A stretch of 64,000 nucleotides of DNA from Pseudomonas viridiflava (GTDB lineage Bacteria; Pseudomonadota; Gammaproteobacteria; Pseudomonadales; Pseudomonadaceae), in the NCBI RefSeq assembly GCF_900582195.1, contig NZ_UTHA01000125.1, positions 1-64,000 of the forward strand, read 5' to 3'. Made by a program: the position numbers and the translations under genes. Positions 9,619 through 18,304 of this stretch are shown here, one piece after another. The notes beneath the pieces were generated by a model that was given only the letters and a program-made list of their open reading frames with translations, was not told the DNA's origin and made no database searches. The stretch's first letter is position 1. Each line of letters begins with the position of its first letter.

Positions 9619-10005
9619 ATGAGGGGCACGGTACGGCTTTTCGGTCTGTTGCTCGTGGTTGCCGGTAGCAGCATTATTGCGATCGTTCCGCATGCGCTGA
9701 GTCAGCCCACCCCTCAAGCTACCCAAGAGATCAAGGCCTTGCTGGACTTTGTCGAACACAGCCCGTGTCAGTTTGTGCGCAACGGACTTGAATACCCAGG
9801 CCCTCGCGCTCGGGCGCATCTGGAGCAAAAGCTGGATTATCTGGAAGGCAAAAACAGGGTGCACAGTGCGGAAGATTTCGTCGATCTTGCGGCCACTGAA
9901 AGCAGCCTGAGTGGCCGCGCTTATCAAGTGCGCTGCCAGGAAAGCGTAGAGCCGGCGAGCACCTGGTTGAAGAGGGAACTGCAAAGGCAGCGGCAACTGC
10001 ATTGA
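9619..10005 (+). CDS. DUF5329 family periplasmic protein
   Basis: A protein of 128 residues with a signal peptide (RLFGLLLVVAGSSIIAIVPH, cleavage likely near residue 28). The mature part matches DUF5329 proteins of Pseudomonas: EIKALLDFVEHSPCQFVRNG, then LEQKLDYL, ESSLSGRAYQVRC and WLKREL. The two cysteines (in SPCQF and VRCQE) are conserved in the family and may pair. The ATG at 9619 follows a GAGG/AGGG-rich stretch. It lies 92 bp after the phospholipase gene, perhaps in the same unit. Function unknown. Confidence 0.82.
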   Translation: MRGTVRLFGLLLVVAGSSIIAIVPHALSQPTPQATQEIKALLDFVEHSPCQFVRNGLEYPGPRARAHLEQKLDYLEGKNRVHSAEDFVDLAATESSLSGRAYQVRCQESVEPASTWLKRELQRQRQLH

Positions 10006-10133
10006 TCTTGTCTTCAGTCCAGTGACAGCCAGAGTGAGAGACTCGCCGGGCTGATACCGTTGCCTTATAGCGAGTAGAAGCAAGAAGATCATGGGTGGAG
10101 CTGTGCTCTGTCCCTTGGGTCTTCCCCAGCCCT

Positions 10134-10592
10134 TCATCCCTTCAACGACATTGGCCTGTCCCCACCCGGAGGCAAGCCAAACAGCCTCCGCACCCCGTTA
10201 AGAAACGCCCCATAAGGCCGCCCCAAAACCAGCATCACCGCCGCACCCAGCGTACCGCGCACCAGCCCTTCGCCCGATGCACCACTGAAGGCAATGATTG
10301 CCGCATAGATCGGCACCTGAAAACTGACCAGGGCGATGCTGTCCCAGAGCAACCTCGACACCCGACCCTGACCGGCGCGCGTCATTACCCAATCGCGCCA
10401 GACACCGTAAGGTCGCGCGACCGGAATCATCAGCGCCGCGCCCAGCAGGCGCGCATGCAGAACCTGATCCCACGTCATGCCGGCAATGAAACGTTCATTG
10501 ATGATGCCGGTGGTGGTGAAAAACAGGATCAGCGCCGTGGTGTCTGCCAAGAAGGCAGTCCGACGCGTTGGCTGTTGCAGGCGTTGCGGCAC
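10134..10592 (-). CDS. alaE: L-alanine exporter AlaE family protein
   Basis: A protein of 152 residues with four predicted membrane segments (around 15-32, 45-60, 85-105 and 112-128). It contains the family-typical LADTTALILFFTTTGIINE and ARPYGVWRDW and LGRPYGAFLNGVRRLFGL stretches. AlaE of E. coli exports L-alanine at the inner membrane and has a similar length. It is encoded just downstream of a LysR gene on the same strand, 31 bp apart, so it could be in that regulator's operon. Confidence 0.85.
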   Translation of the reverse strand: MPQRLQQPTRRTAFLADTTALILFFTTTGIINERFIAGMTWDQVLHARLLGAALMIPVARPYGVWRDWVMTRAGQGRVSRLLWDSIALVSFQVPIYAAIIAFSGASGEGLVRGTLGAAVMLVLGRPYGAFLNGVRRLFGLPPGGDRPMSLKG

Positions 10593-10623
10593 CTCAATTC
10601 TCCTTTCATGGCTTCAGCTTTCC

Positions 10624-11547
10624 TCAGCTAAACGCCGGCGCTTCATCGTGCTGTGACAGCGGCTGCACCGCGAGGTGCGGAGATTCGCCAAAGTACTCGA
10701 TCAGCAGTTCGGTGAGCACACGGATCTTGCGCGCGGGATGCGGGCCTGGTGCGCGGAGGAGGTAGGCACCGGCCGGGGGCGGTGGATGGTTGGTCATGAT
10801 CGGCACGAGTGCACCCGAGACGATGTGTTCGTGAGTGAGGCAATCGGGCAAGTAGGCGACGCCGAGGCCGGCGGTCGCGGCTGCGGCGAGGGCAGTGCCG
10901 TTGTCAGCCTTGAAGCGTCCTTGCGGGCGAACCGTGATGATCTTGTCAGCCGCCATGAATTGCCAGGCTTCGGTGCCTTGCATGAGTGCCTGATGGTCTT
11001 GCAGTTCGTCCGGGGTTTCGGGGGCGCCGTGCGCTTTGATGTAGTCGGGGCTTGCGACGAGCTTGGTGTAAACCGGGCCGATAAGCCTTGCGATCAAGTT
11101 GGAGTCCTGCAGATAACCCACGCGAATTGCGCAATCGTAGCCCTCGGTAATCAGGTCAACGAAGCGATCGCTGTAGCAGGTCTGCATGTGCAACTGAGGG
11201 TGACGGCGCGCCATTTCCGCCAACACCGGGGCGAAGTGCGTCGGCCCGAACGACAATGGCACCGCTACGCGCAAGCGACCGCGAAGGGCGCCGGCGGGCA
11301 GGATGGTTTCCCTGGCGATATCGATTTCGCTGCAGACTCGGGCGGCGTAATCGCGGAACGTCGCGCCAGCCTCGGTCAGCGATGCCCCACGAGTGGAGCG
11401 TGCCAGCAGTTGCACGCCGAGTTCTGCTTCAAGCCGGGCCAGCCGGCGGCTGACGATTGATTTCGAGACCCCGAGCCGCAATGCCGCTTGTGAAATGCCC
11501 CCGGCATCCGCCACTTCGACGAAGGTTTGCAGTTCTTCGATATCCAT
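10624..11547 (-). CDS. LysR family transcriptional regulator
   Basis: A protein of 307 residues. The N-terminal winged HTH (about 1-60: LQTFVEVADAGGISQAALRL, SKSIVSRRLARLEAELGVQL) is followed by a periplasmic-binding-like effector domain. It is divergent from the YcaC-like hydrolase at 11726, with a 178-bp shared upstream region, the usual layout of a LysR regulator and its target. The effector is unknown. Confidence 0.9.
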   Translation of the reverse strand: MDIEELQTFVEVADAGGISQAALRLGVSKSIVSRRLARLEAELGVQLLARSTRGASLTEAGATFRDYAARVCSEIDIARETILPAGALRGRLRVAVPLSFGPTHFAPVLAEMARRHPQLHMQTCYSDRFVDLITEGYDCAIRVGYLQDSNLIARLIGPVYTKLVASPDYIKAHGAPETPDELQDHQALMQGTEAWQFMAADKIITVRPQGRFKADNGTALAAAATAGLGVAYLPDCLTHEHIVSGALVPIMTNHPPPPAGAYLLRAPGPHPARKIRVLTELLIEYFGESPHLAVQPLSQHDEAPAFS

Positions 11548-11725
11548 TTTCGCGTTCCCCTTGGCGCGACACAGTTCGCCTCGGGATGCTACTACTGCCG
11601 CGATTAGGGGAACAGCACAATGGGTTTTCCAGGCACGGCGTCACTCGCGTGCGTTCTGGAATCACAAACCGCACGGGCTCCGGCCGTTTCACCGACGTGC
11701 GTTACCCATACAAAAGGACCTGAAA

Positions 11726-12373
11726 ATGGCAAGCGAAGCAATCCGCAACCCCCACACCGATCAACTGCTGACGCCCGAGAATTCAGCGTTGATCATCATC
11801 GACTATCAACCGGTTCAGGTGTCTTCGATCCGCTCGATGCCACGGGATGAACTGGTCTTCAACATCACCAGCGTCGCGAAGGCGGCGGTCAACTACAACC
11901 TGCCGATCATCCACTCGACCGTCAATGTCGCGACGGGCCGCAACAAACCGCCGATTCAAGAGTTACAGGCGGTGCTCGGTCATCTGCCCACCTACGACCG
12001 CACGTCGATCAACAGTTGGGAGGACACCGAGTTCAAGCAGGCGGTCAAGGCGCTCGGGCGCAAGAAACTGATCATGACCGCGCTGTGGACTGAAGCCTGC
12101 CTGACCTTCCCGGTGCTCGACGCGATTCAGGAAGGTTATGAGGTTTACGTGCCGATCGATGCCGTGGGCGGCACGTCGCTGGCCGCGCACGAGGCGGCGT
12201 TGCGCCGAATGGAACAGGCGGGTGCGAAGCTGATCAGTCGGGTACAGATGTACTGCGAACTACAGCGCGACTGGGCGCGAGACGTGACCGTGCCAGGCTT
12301 TATGGGCGTGTTCGAAAACTTCGACGGCTTCAACGCTGAAAAGGCGCTGCAAGCGGCGAGCAACAAGGCCTGA
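11726..12373 (+). CDS. YcaC-like isochorismatase family hydrolase
   Basis: A protein of 215 residues of the cysteine-hydrolase fold. The catalytic set matches the YcaC pattern: Asp26 in LIIIDYQ, Arg92 in TYDRTSINSWED, and Cys125 in WTEACLTFP; the C-terminal CELQRDWARD stretch also matches YcaC. YcaC-type proteins have no agreed substrate. The start has AAAAGGA upstream. It is divergent from a LysR regulator and followed by a hairpin terminator. Confidence 0.87.
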   Translation: MASEAIRNPHTDQLLTPENSALIIIDYQPVQVSSIRSMPRDELVFNITSVAKAAVNYNLPIIHSTVNVATGRNKPPIQELQAVLGHLPTYDRTSINSWEDTEFKQAVKALGRKKLIMTALWTEACLTFPVLDAIQEGYEVYVPIDAVGGTSLAAHEAALRRMEQAGAKLISRVQMYCELQRDWARDVTVPGFMGVFENFDGFNAEKALQAASNKA

Positions 12374-12393
12374 TCAAAGGCGCGTTGCTGAAG

Positions 12394-12424
12394 GCAGCGC
12401 TGGCGAAAGCTGGCGCTGCTTTCA
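12394..12424 (+). terminator. hairpin with GAAA tetraloop after the YcaC-like gene
   Basis: GCAGCGC (12394-12400) pairs with GCGCTGC (12413-12419). The stem continues through TGGC/GCTG with two G-T wobbles to a GAAA loop at 12405-12408, and TTTCATT follows. The U-run is weak. It starts 20 bp after the hydrolase stop. Confidence 0.55.
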
Positions 12425-12548
12425 TTAGCCCTGTTTCGACGCCTGAAAATAATCTGAACCGCTCTGAGACCTGCTCGCCTAATGATTAGCTTGTGGTCAA
12501 TCGCACAGGCGCTGTGCCAATACCGGCACACTCCGAGAGGTGGTCAAC

Positions 12549-12800
12549 GTGGCTAAAGACGAAAAGAAAAGCAAAGACAAAGGTGACGCTTCGAAAGCCA
12601 GCAAGGATTTGAAAGACAAAAAGTCGTCACCCGAGAAGAAATCAGCGGCGGCGTCGGCGCTTTCCAAGTCCAGCGACAAGGACAAGAAAGACAAGAAAAA
12701 AGATGCCGAGCCCAAGAAGTCGGCGAAAAAAGCCGACAGCAAGCCGGAAAAGGCCAAGGATTCAAAGAAGGCTGACAAGCCGGCGAAAAAGAAAAAGTGA
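12549..12800 (+). CDS. very lysine-rich small basic protein
   Basis: An 83-residue protein of extreme composition: 33 lysines, with the rest only alanine, serine, aspartate, glutamate, proline, glycine, leucine and the initiator methionine. There is no arginine, aromatic residue or cysteine. Such proteins are predicted disordered and resemble the histone-H1-like/AlgP-type tails of Pseudomonas that may bind DNA or RNA, but no known domain is visible. I chose the GTG at 12549 because GGTGG lies five bases upstream; a GTG at 12540 is also in frame. It is followed by a bidirectional terminator. Confidence 0.7.
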   Translation: MAKDEKKSKDKGDASKASKDLKDKKSSPEKKSAAASALSKSSDKDKKDKKKDAEPKKSAKKADSKPEKAKDSKKADKPAKKKK

Positions 12801-12813
12801 CCATGAAGGCAAC

Positions 12814-12844
12814 AAAAAAACCGGCATTCGAACCGGGTTTTTTA
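12814..12844. terminator. bidirectional rho-independent terminator
   Basis: CCGG (12821-12824) and CCGG (12832-12835) form a stem that extends through the flanking A-run and T-run (A7 before, T6 after), with one bulged G. Both strands end in U-rich RNA, which suits the convergent lysine-rich gene and oprB. Confidence 0.7.
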
Positions 12845-12862
12845 TTGCCTGCTATTTGGAGA

Positions 12863-14161
12863 TCAGAGCGCCGCTTTCACCTGCAAACCAAATACCAGCG
12901 CATTGTCGATGTCCTGCCCGGAAAACGCGCCTGGCTCGATGATGTACTGCACATTCGGCCGCAGGGTCAGCCAAGGTGTGGCCTGATAACCGTAGCCGAG
13001 TTCGATCAGTTGCTCGGCGCTGTCCAGGTTCGGGAACGCCGTGCCATTGTTCAATGCGGCGTCCTGCTGCACATCGCGGCTACGCGGATTCGGCACGGCG
13101 CGGCCATAACCCAAGGCGACGGTGTCGCGCGGGCGACCTTCGAACGGTTTGTACAAAACCACGCCGGTGCCGTACCACTTGCTGAACGGCGAGGCCGCTT
13201 CGCTGGCCGCCGAGTATTGGCCGAAGGCATGCAGGCTGCGGCCTTCGGACGTCGACGAACTCCAGACAGCTTGATCGATCAGCAGGTAATGACCGCCGCG
13301 ACCGGACACTTCTTTGTCACTGCCGATGCGTTTTACGTCGGAGCTGTCGTAGTAGTAGCCGAGCTTGTATTCGCCGGGCAATTCACCCGCGTGCTTGTAC
13401 ACCAACTCGATCGGCACCACGGTGCCGGTGGTGTGTTTTGGCCCAAGGTGCCAGGCACGGCTGGAGTTGCCGTTGCTTTCCGGGTCGACGTTGAATGCGG
13501 CCACGCGTAGTTGCCACGACGGCGACAGGTCGTATTTCACCCGCACACCCAAATGGGCATTGGGGTAGTTGGTCCAGCCGCTGCCGCCGGACATGTTCAG
13601 CGGATGGCCGCAGAAACCGGCGTTCATGAAGTTGCACAGAATGCCGCTGTCGAGGCCGCCGAGGTCGTTGCCCATGGCCATGTAGCCGAGTTTCACATTG
13701 AGCGCGGGAGTGAACAGCGTGCGCTCGTAACTCAGTTCGGTCAGGCGCGTGTAGAGGCCACCGTAGTTTTCCTGGATCGGCAGGCGGTTGCCGACGAGGT
13801 CTTCGGAAGCGCTGTTGCCGCGACGGTCGTTGATGGTCAGCTGGACCTTGCCGGCATTGTCGACGCCGTACAGTTTGCTCAGGTCAAACTGCACGCCGAG
13901 CTTGATGTTCTGCGAGTAGCGCGCCGAGCGATGCAAACCGCCATCGGCGTTGTAAGCCATTTCGCCGCTGTAATCGCCGGTGAATTTGACGCCTTGTTCA
14001 TCCATCTGGTGACGCAAGCCACCCCAGTCACCGGTGAGGGTGCTGCGGGTCAACAGATCGGAATCGTTGTCGGCCAGCGCGGGGAGGGCGGTGGTGCAAG
14101 CGAAGCCCAGCAACAGGCCTTTGAACAGGTCGGAACGGGAAAAACCAACAGCCGATAGCAT
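12863..14161 (-). CDS. oprB: OprB family carbohydrate-selective porin
   Basis: A protein of 432 residues with a signal peptide ending at about ALPALA-D. The mature part starts DNDSDLLTRSTLTGDWGGLR, the OprB hallmark, and ends in a porin-like strand (DNALVFGLQVKAAL). OprB porins let glucose and similar sugars pass the outer membrane. I chose the ATG at 14161, which has AGGAAG seven bases upstream; an in-frame ATG at 14212 is less likely. It lies directly downstream of gcd, so sugar entry and periplasmic glucose oxidation are encoded together. Confidence 0.9.
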   Translation of the reverse strand: MLSAVGFSRSDLFKGLLLGFACTTALPALADNDSDLLTRSTLTGDWGGLRHQMDEQGVKFTGDYSGEMAYNADGGLHRSARYSQNIKLGVQFDLSKLYGVDNAGKVQLTINDRRGNSASEDLVGNRLPIQENYGGLYTRLTELSYERTLFTPALNVKLGYMAMGNDLGGLDSGILCNFMNAGFCGHPLNMSGGSGWTNYPNAHLGVRVKYDLSPSWQLRVAAFNVDPESNGNSSRAWHLGPKHTTGTVVPIELVYKHAGELPGEYKLGYYYDSSDVKRIGSDKEVSGRGGHYLLIDQAVWSSSTSEGRSLHAFGQYSAASEAASPFSKWYGTGVVLYKPFEGRPRDTVALGYGRAVPNPRSRDVQQDAALNNGTAFPNLDSAEQLIELGYGYQATPWLTLRPNVQYIIEPGAFSGQDIDNALVFGLQVKAAL

Positions 14162-14202
14162 GTAAATCTTCCTGCTGAAAACTTGAGCAATAGGGGGAAA
14201 GC

Positions 14203-14228
14203 AGCGCGGCACCCGAAGGTGCCGCGCT
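14203..14228 (-). terminator. 11-bp stem-loop between gcd and oprB
   Basis: AGCGCGGCACC (14203-14213) and GGTGCCGCGCT (14218-14228) are perfectly complementary around a four-base loop that reads TTCG on the minus strand. Only a short pyrimidine tract (GCTTTCCCCC) follows. It may be a weak terminator or an RNA-stabilising element that sets the gcd/oprB ratio. Confidence 0.55.
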
Positions 14229-14245
14229 TACGTGAATACCGTGGT

Positions 14246-16651
14246 TTACGGCAGGGCGTAAGCCATCACGTAGTCGCCGCGATCGGTCGACTGACGCGCA
14301 CCACCGGCGGTGATGACGATGTATTGCTTGCCGGTTTTCGGCGAAACGTAGGTCATCGGGCCGCCCTGGCTGCCGACCGGCAGACGGGCTTTCCAGACTT
14401 CTTCACCGTTGCCGCTGTTGAAGGCGCGCAGGTAGAAGTCCTGGGTGCCGGCGATGAAGATCAGGCCACCTTGAGTCGACAGGGTGCCGCCGAGGGTTGG
14501 CAGACCGATCTTGATCGGCAGGTGCATGCGGATGCCCAGCGGACCGGTGTCTTCAACGGTGCCGACCGGAACCTGCCAGGCGATTTTCTGGGTCTTCATG
14601 TCGATTGCGGTCAGCGTGCCGAACGGCGGCGCCTGGCACGGAATGCCGGCCACCGACAGGAAGCGGTTTTTGTTCACGGCGTAAGGCGTGCCTTTCAGCG
14701 GTACGGCGCCCATGCCGGTGTTCAGCGCTTCGCCACCGCCAGCGGCCTGACCTTTGTTCTGCGACGGAATCATCTGAATCCACAGACCCAGACGCATGTC
14801 GTTGACGAAGATAAAGCCGTGCACCGGGTCAGTGGAGATGCTGCCCCAGTTCATGCCGCCCAGCGAACCCGGGAAGCTCAGGGATTTATCGGTGCCCGGC
14901 GCGGTGTACAAACCGTCGTAGCGCATGCCTTTGAAATCGATGCGGCACAGCAACTGGTCGTACGGGGTAGCGCCCCACATGTCCGATTCGGTCAAGTGCT
15001 GAGCACCGATCTGCGGCATGCCCACAGATTTCGGCTGGGTAGGGGAGTACGGTTCGTTCGGGATGTTCGCCGCTTTTACCGGGACTTCTTTAACGTCGGT
15101 CAGCGGTTTGCCGGTGGCACGGTCGAGCACGTAGATCTGCCCGGCCTTGGTGCCGATGACCAGCGCCGGAACGGTTTTGCCGTCCTTGGTGAAGTCGATC
15201 AGGCTCGGCTGCATCGGCAGGTCGAAGTCCCAGAGGTCGTTGTGCACGGTCTGGAACACCCAGCGCTCTTCACCGCTGGTTGCATCCAGCGCGAGGATCG
15301 AAGCGCCGTAGGTGTGATCGAGTTTGCTGCGCTCGACGCCATAGATGTCGGTGGAGGAGCTGCCCATCGGCAGGAAAACGGTGTTGGTTGCCGGATCGTA
15401 GGACATCGGTGCCCAGCTGTTCGGCGTGCTGCGTACGTAGGTGCTGCCGTCGGCCGGAGCCTTCTTATCCTGCGGGTTGCCTGGGTCGAATGCCCAGCGC
15501 ATGGCGCCAGTCATCACATCGAAACCACGGATCACGCCGCCGGGCATGTCGGTTTGTACGTTGTCAGCCACGCGACCGCCAACCACCACGGTGGTGCCGG
15601 CCATCAATGGAGCGGAGGACAACTGATAGTAGCTGTCCGGAACATCACCCAGACCGGCCTTCAGATCAACCTGGCCATTGTTGCCGAAACCCTGGCAGAA
15701 CTCGCCGGTGTCGGCATCGACTGCGATCAGACGGGCGTCGATGGTGTTGGTCAGCAAACGACGCTGGCAATTGGCGGCTGGTGCAGGTTTAGCCTCGATG
15801 ATGGTCGAGTTGCCTGGCTGAGCGATGGCGGCAGTCGCATCGAAATAGGCCATGCCACGGCAGCGCTGCCAGACTTTCGACTGGGCGTTGATCGCGTTCT
15901 TCCACAGCTCTTTACCGGTGTCGGCATCGAGGGCGATCAGATTGTTGTGCGGGGTGCAGATGAACACCTTGTTGCCGACCTGCAGCGGGGTGAGCTGGTC
16001 TTCGGCGCCGTTGCCATCGCTCTCGGCGACGTCACCGGTGTGGTAGGTCCACGCGACTTTCAGCTTGTCGACGTTGCCGCGATTGATCTGGTCCAGCGCG
16101 GCGAAGCGGCTGCCACCCTCGGTATTACCGTAGTGCGCCCAGTCCTTTTGCGCCTTGTCCGGCTCGACCGGGGTCAGGCCCGGGCCAGTGCCGGTTGCCG
16201 CCACGGTTGGATGGGCGACGAACATATTGCCGGCCGCTACAACCACGCCGACCGCCAGCACCGCAGCCACAGCGTAAGCGCCGCGACCGGCAACGTCACC
16301 GTTGGCACGCTTGAGCAGCGGATAAACCAGCGCCACGACCAAACCGATCACACTGAACATGAACAGGCGCGAGAACACCGGCCAGAACACCAGACCAGCA
16401 TCGCTCACTGCCCAAATCGCGGTGCCCACCAGGAACGCCGCGAACAACCACGCGCCGGCCAGCTTGAAGCGCGCGATCAACAGACCGGAAACGGCCATGA
16501 CCAAGCCACCCACCAGGAAGTACCACGAGCCTCCCAGGCTGACCAACTTCACGCCGCCCGCAGCCAGCGCCAAGCCGAGCAGGGCGATGACGACGCCCAG
16601 CCCGACCAGAATGAATTTTGATATGCCCGAGAGGCGTTGACTCTGCTTCAC
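14246..16651 (-). CDS. gcd: membrane-bound PQQ-dependent glucose dehydrogenase
   Basis: A protein of 801 residues. Five membrane segments span about residues 10-140, followed by an eight-bladed quinoprotein propeller starting at DWAHYGNTEGGSRFAALDQI, with tryptophan-docking repeats (VAWTYHTGD, GEERWVFQT, GEEVWKARL). It oxidises glucose to gluconolactone in the periplasm with PQQ and passes electrons to ubiquinone. The length matches E. coli Gcd (796). The start is a GTG with GGGAC upstream. A near-consensus promoter whose spacer is filled by inverted repeats lies about 30-60 bp upstream. Confidence 0.93.
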   Translation of the reverse strand: MKQSQRLSGISKFILVGLGVVIALLGLALAAGGVKLVSLGGSWYFLVGGLVMAVSGLLIARFKLAGAWLFAAFLVGTAIWAVSDAGLVFWPVFSRLFMFSVIGLVVALVYPLLKRANGDVAGRGAYAVAAVLAVGVVVAAGNMFVAHPTVAATGTGPGLTPVEPDKAQKDWAHYGNTEGGSRFAALDQINRGNVDKLKVAWTYHTGDVAESDGNGAEDQLTPLQVGNKVFICTPHNNLIALDADTGKELWKNAINAQSKVWQRCRGMAYFDATAAIAQPGNSTIIEAKPAPAANCQRRLLTNTIDARLIAVDADTGEFCQGFGNNGQVDLKAGLGDVPDSYYQLSSAPLMAGTTVVVGGRVADNVQTDMPGGVIRGFDVMTGAMRWAFDPGNPQDKKAPADGSTYVRSTPNSWAPMSYDPATNTVFLPMGSSSTDIYGVERSKLDHTYGASILALDATSGEERWVFQTVHNDLWDFDLPMQPSLIDFTKDGKTVPALVIGTKAGQIYVLDRATGKPLTDVKEVPVKAANIPNEPYSPTQPKSVGMPQIGAQHLTESDMWGATPYDQLLCRIDFKGMRYDGLYTAPGTDKSLSFPGSLGGMNWGSISTDPVHGFIFVNDMRLGLWIQMIPSQNKGQAAGGGEALNTGMGAVPLKGTPYAVNKNRFLSVAGIPCQAPPFGTLTAIDMKTQKIAWQVPVGTVEDTGPLGIRMHLPIKIGLPTLGGTLSTQGGLIFIAGTQDFYLRAFNSGNGEEVWKARLPVGSQGGPMTYVSPKTGKQYIVITAGGARQSTDRGDYVMAYALP

Positions 16652-16680
16652 GTTGAGTGTCCCGTTGAAATGAGGCGCGC

Positions 16681-16709
16681 ATTATATAGTTAGGTAACTA
16701 CCTAGTTAA
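16681..16709 (-). promoter_or_regulatory. gcd promoter with operator in the spacer
   Basis: On the minus strand, TTAACT (16709-16704) and a perfect TATAAT (16686-16681) are exactly 17 bp apart. Between and around them lie three alternating half-sites, TAGTTA (16687-16692), TAACTA (16695-16700) and TAGTTA (16703-16708), each two bases apart. This also makes the palindrome TAGGTA-AC-TACCTA at 16691-16704. A repressor bound here would block RNA polymerase. The protein is not known. Confidence 0.65.
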
Positions 16710-17023
16710 ATCACAAATTTCAACGTGAAGCGTAGTTCGAGGTTTCGGCTCGCGCCTGCAGAGGACTCAGATGTGGAATGTCTGTCGAAATGCGCAGAAA
16801 AATCGGTGTTCTGTCAGATTGGATGTGAGTTGTGACAGTTAACGGATGCCTAGGCGTCAGGCGTAAATCATTTGCGCCGGGTTGTAAATGCGACGAATAA
16901 CCGCCACGAAGTCCGGCCCAGAGCGGTCGATGGGCGCGTCGAGCTATATGGATATGCTTTTTTAATCTTGGAATTCGCCACGGTTTACCGCTCAACTGGC
17001 GCCTTTTTGATCGGTGGCTATCT

Positions 17024-18223
17024 ATGTCCGAGCGGTGTGAGGTAGTGGTTCTGGGCCTGGGCGCCATGGGCGCAGCGACGGTTTATCAGTTGGCGAAAGC
17101 GGGCGTGAACGTTGTCGGTATTGATCGTCATCACCCACCGCACAACCTCGGTTCCAGCCACGGCGATACGCGCATTACCCGGCTTTCGGTGGGCGAGGGC
17201 GCGCAATATGTGCCCATCGTGCGCAATTCCCATCGCATCTGGCGTGAGCTTGAGGCTCTGACCGGAGAATCGCTGTTTGAACAATCGGGTCTGCTGGTGC
17301 TGACGTCGAGCGCCGAGTTCGATCCTCAAGATCAGACCGACTTCACCTTGCGCACTATCGGCCTGGCCCAGACCTACGGCATCGAGCACGAAGTCCTGTC
17401 CGCCGAACAGATTCGCCAGCGCTTCCCGCAATTCGCCAACGTGCACGATTCGGCCATCGGCTATTTCGAACCAGGTGGCGGCTTCGTGCGCCCGGAGCGC
17501 TGCATCGATGTACAGCTCAAACTGGCCGAGCAGCACGGCGCGACGCTTTATAAAGTCGAGATCGTTACTGCTATCAGCTCGAACGAAGAGGGGGTTACGG
17601 TCACGACCAACCAGCGCATATTACGGGCCGACAAACTGGTGATCAGCGCGGGCAACTGGAGCGGCGAACTGCTCGGTGCACCGTATGAGAACCTGCTGAG
17701 TGTTTACCGACAAAAGCTGTTCTGGTTCGAACTGGAAGAGAACGCCGCCTTGGTCGGCCATTCACCGACCTTCATCTTCACCCACGGTCGCGGCGACGAC
17801 AAAATCAACTACGGCTTTCCCGCGCTACCCGGCGAAAGCAGCATGAAAATCGCCACCGCGCAGTACCACACCTCAACAACAGCGCAGGCCATCGACCGCA
17901 CGGTTTCAGCGGCCGAAGCGCAGGACATGTACGAACACCAGGTGCAAGACCGCATTGCCGGCGTGACCGCAAAAGTACTCAAGTCTGCGGTTTGCGCCTA
18001 CACCGTGACGCCAGACCGGCATTTCATCATCGACGAGCATCCGTCGCTGCAGCACACCCTGTTCGTCTCGGCCTGCTCCGGTCACGGTTTCAAACATTCG
18101 GCTGCGCTGGGCGAGGCGTTTGCCCAGTGGTGCATACGCGGCTCGACTGACCTGGATCTGTCCTCTTTCTCCCTGAAACGCTTCGAAGAAAAGCTATCGC
18201 GAAACACGTCGCGCGCTCCGTAG
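17024..18223 (+). CDS. solA: N-methyl-L-tryptophan oxidase / sarcosine-oxidase-like flavoenzyme
   Basis: A protein of 399 residues. The FAD motif VVLGLGAMGAATVYQLAKAG lies at about 8-27, and NLGSSHGDTRITRLS matches the monomeric sarcosine oxidase family. Cys324 in VCAYTVTPDRHFIID matches the cysteine that holds FAD covalently. The enzyme oxidatively demethylates N-methyl amino acids, releasing formaldehyde and peroxide. The C-terminus beyond about residue 385 runs into sequence that in another frame is the start of a metQ-like gene, so the last 10-15 residues may have been altered by a deletion. Confidence 0.88.
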   Translation: MSERCEVVVLGLGAMGAATVYQLAKAGVNVVGIDRHHPPHNLGSSHGDTRITRLSVGEGAQYVPIVRNSHRIWRELEALTGESLFEQSGLLVLTSSAEFDPQDQTDFTLRTIGLAQTYGIEHEVLSAEQIRQRFPQFANVHDSAIGYFEPGGGFVRPERCIDVQLKLAEQHGATLYKVEIVTAISSNEEGVTVTTNQRILRADKLVISAGNWSGELLGAPYENLLSVYRQKLFWFELEENAALVGHSPTFIFTHGRGDDKINYGFPALPGESSMKIATAQYHTSTTAQAIDRTVSAAEAQDMYEHQVQDRIAGVTAKVLKSAVCAYTVTPDRHFIIDEHPSLQHTLFVSACSGHGFKHSAALGEAFAQWCIRGSTDLDLSSFSLKRFEEKLSRNTSRAP

Positions 18224-18303
18224 CATTGCTGGTCGCCGCCATGGGCACCGCCTGGGCCGACATCCTGAAAATCGCCGTGGTGCCTGTGCCCCATGCCGAC
18301 ACT
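18187..18303 (+). pseudogene. remnant of a MetQ-like substrate-binding protein gene
   Basis: In the frame of 18220, the sequence reads RKAIAKHVARSVALLVAAMG, then TAWADILKIAVVPVPHADTL. This is a signal peptide followed by the conserved start of NlpA/MetQ-type binding proteins (compare ADTLKIAATPVPHAE). Homology stops at about 18303, next to the stop codon of the opposing bestrophin gene. The initiator codon is gone and the 5' part overlaps the solA 3' end. It is a truncated relic, not a working gene. Confidence 0.65.
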
Positions 18304-18304
18304 C

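Noticed and set aside
14183..16621. 812-codon open frame on the plus strand opposite gcd
   Set aside because: It is antisense to a complete gcd, has no domain features, and such long shadows are common in GC-rich Pseudomonas genes.
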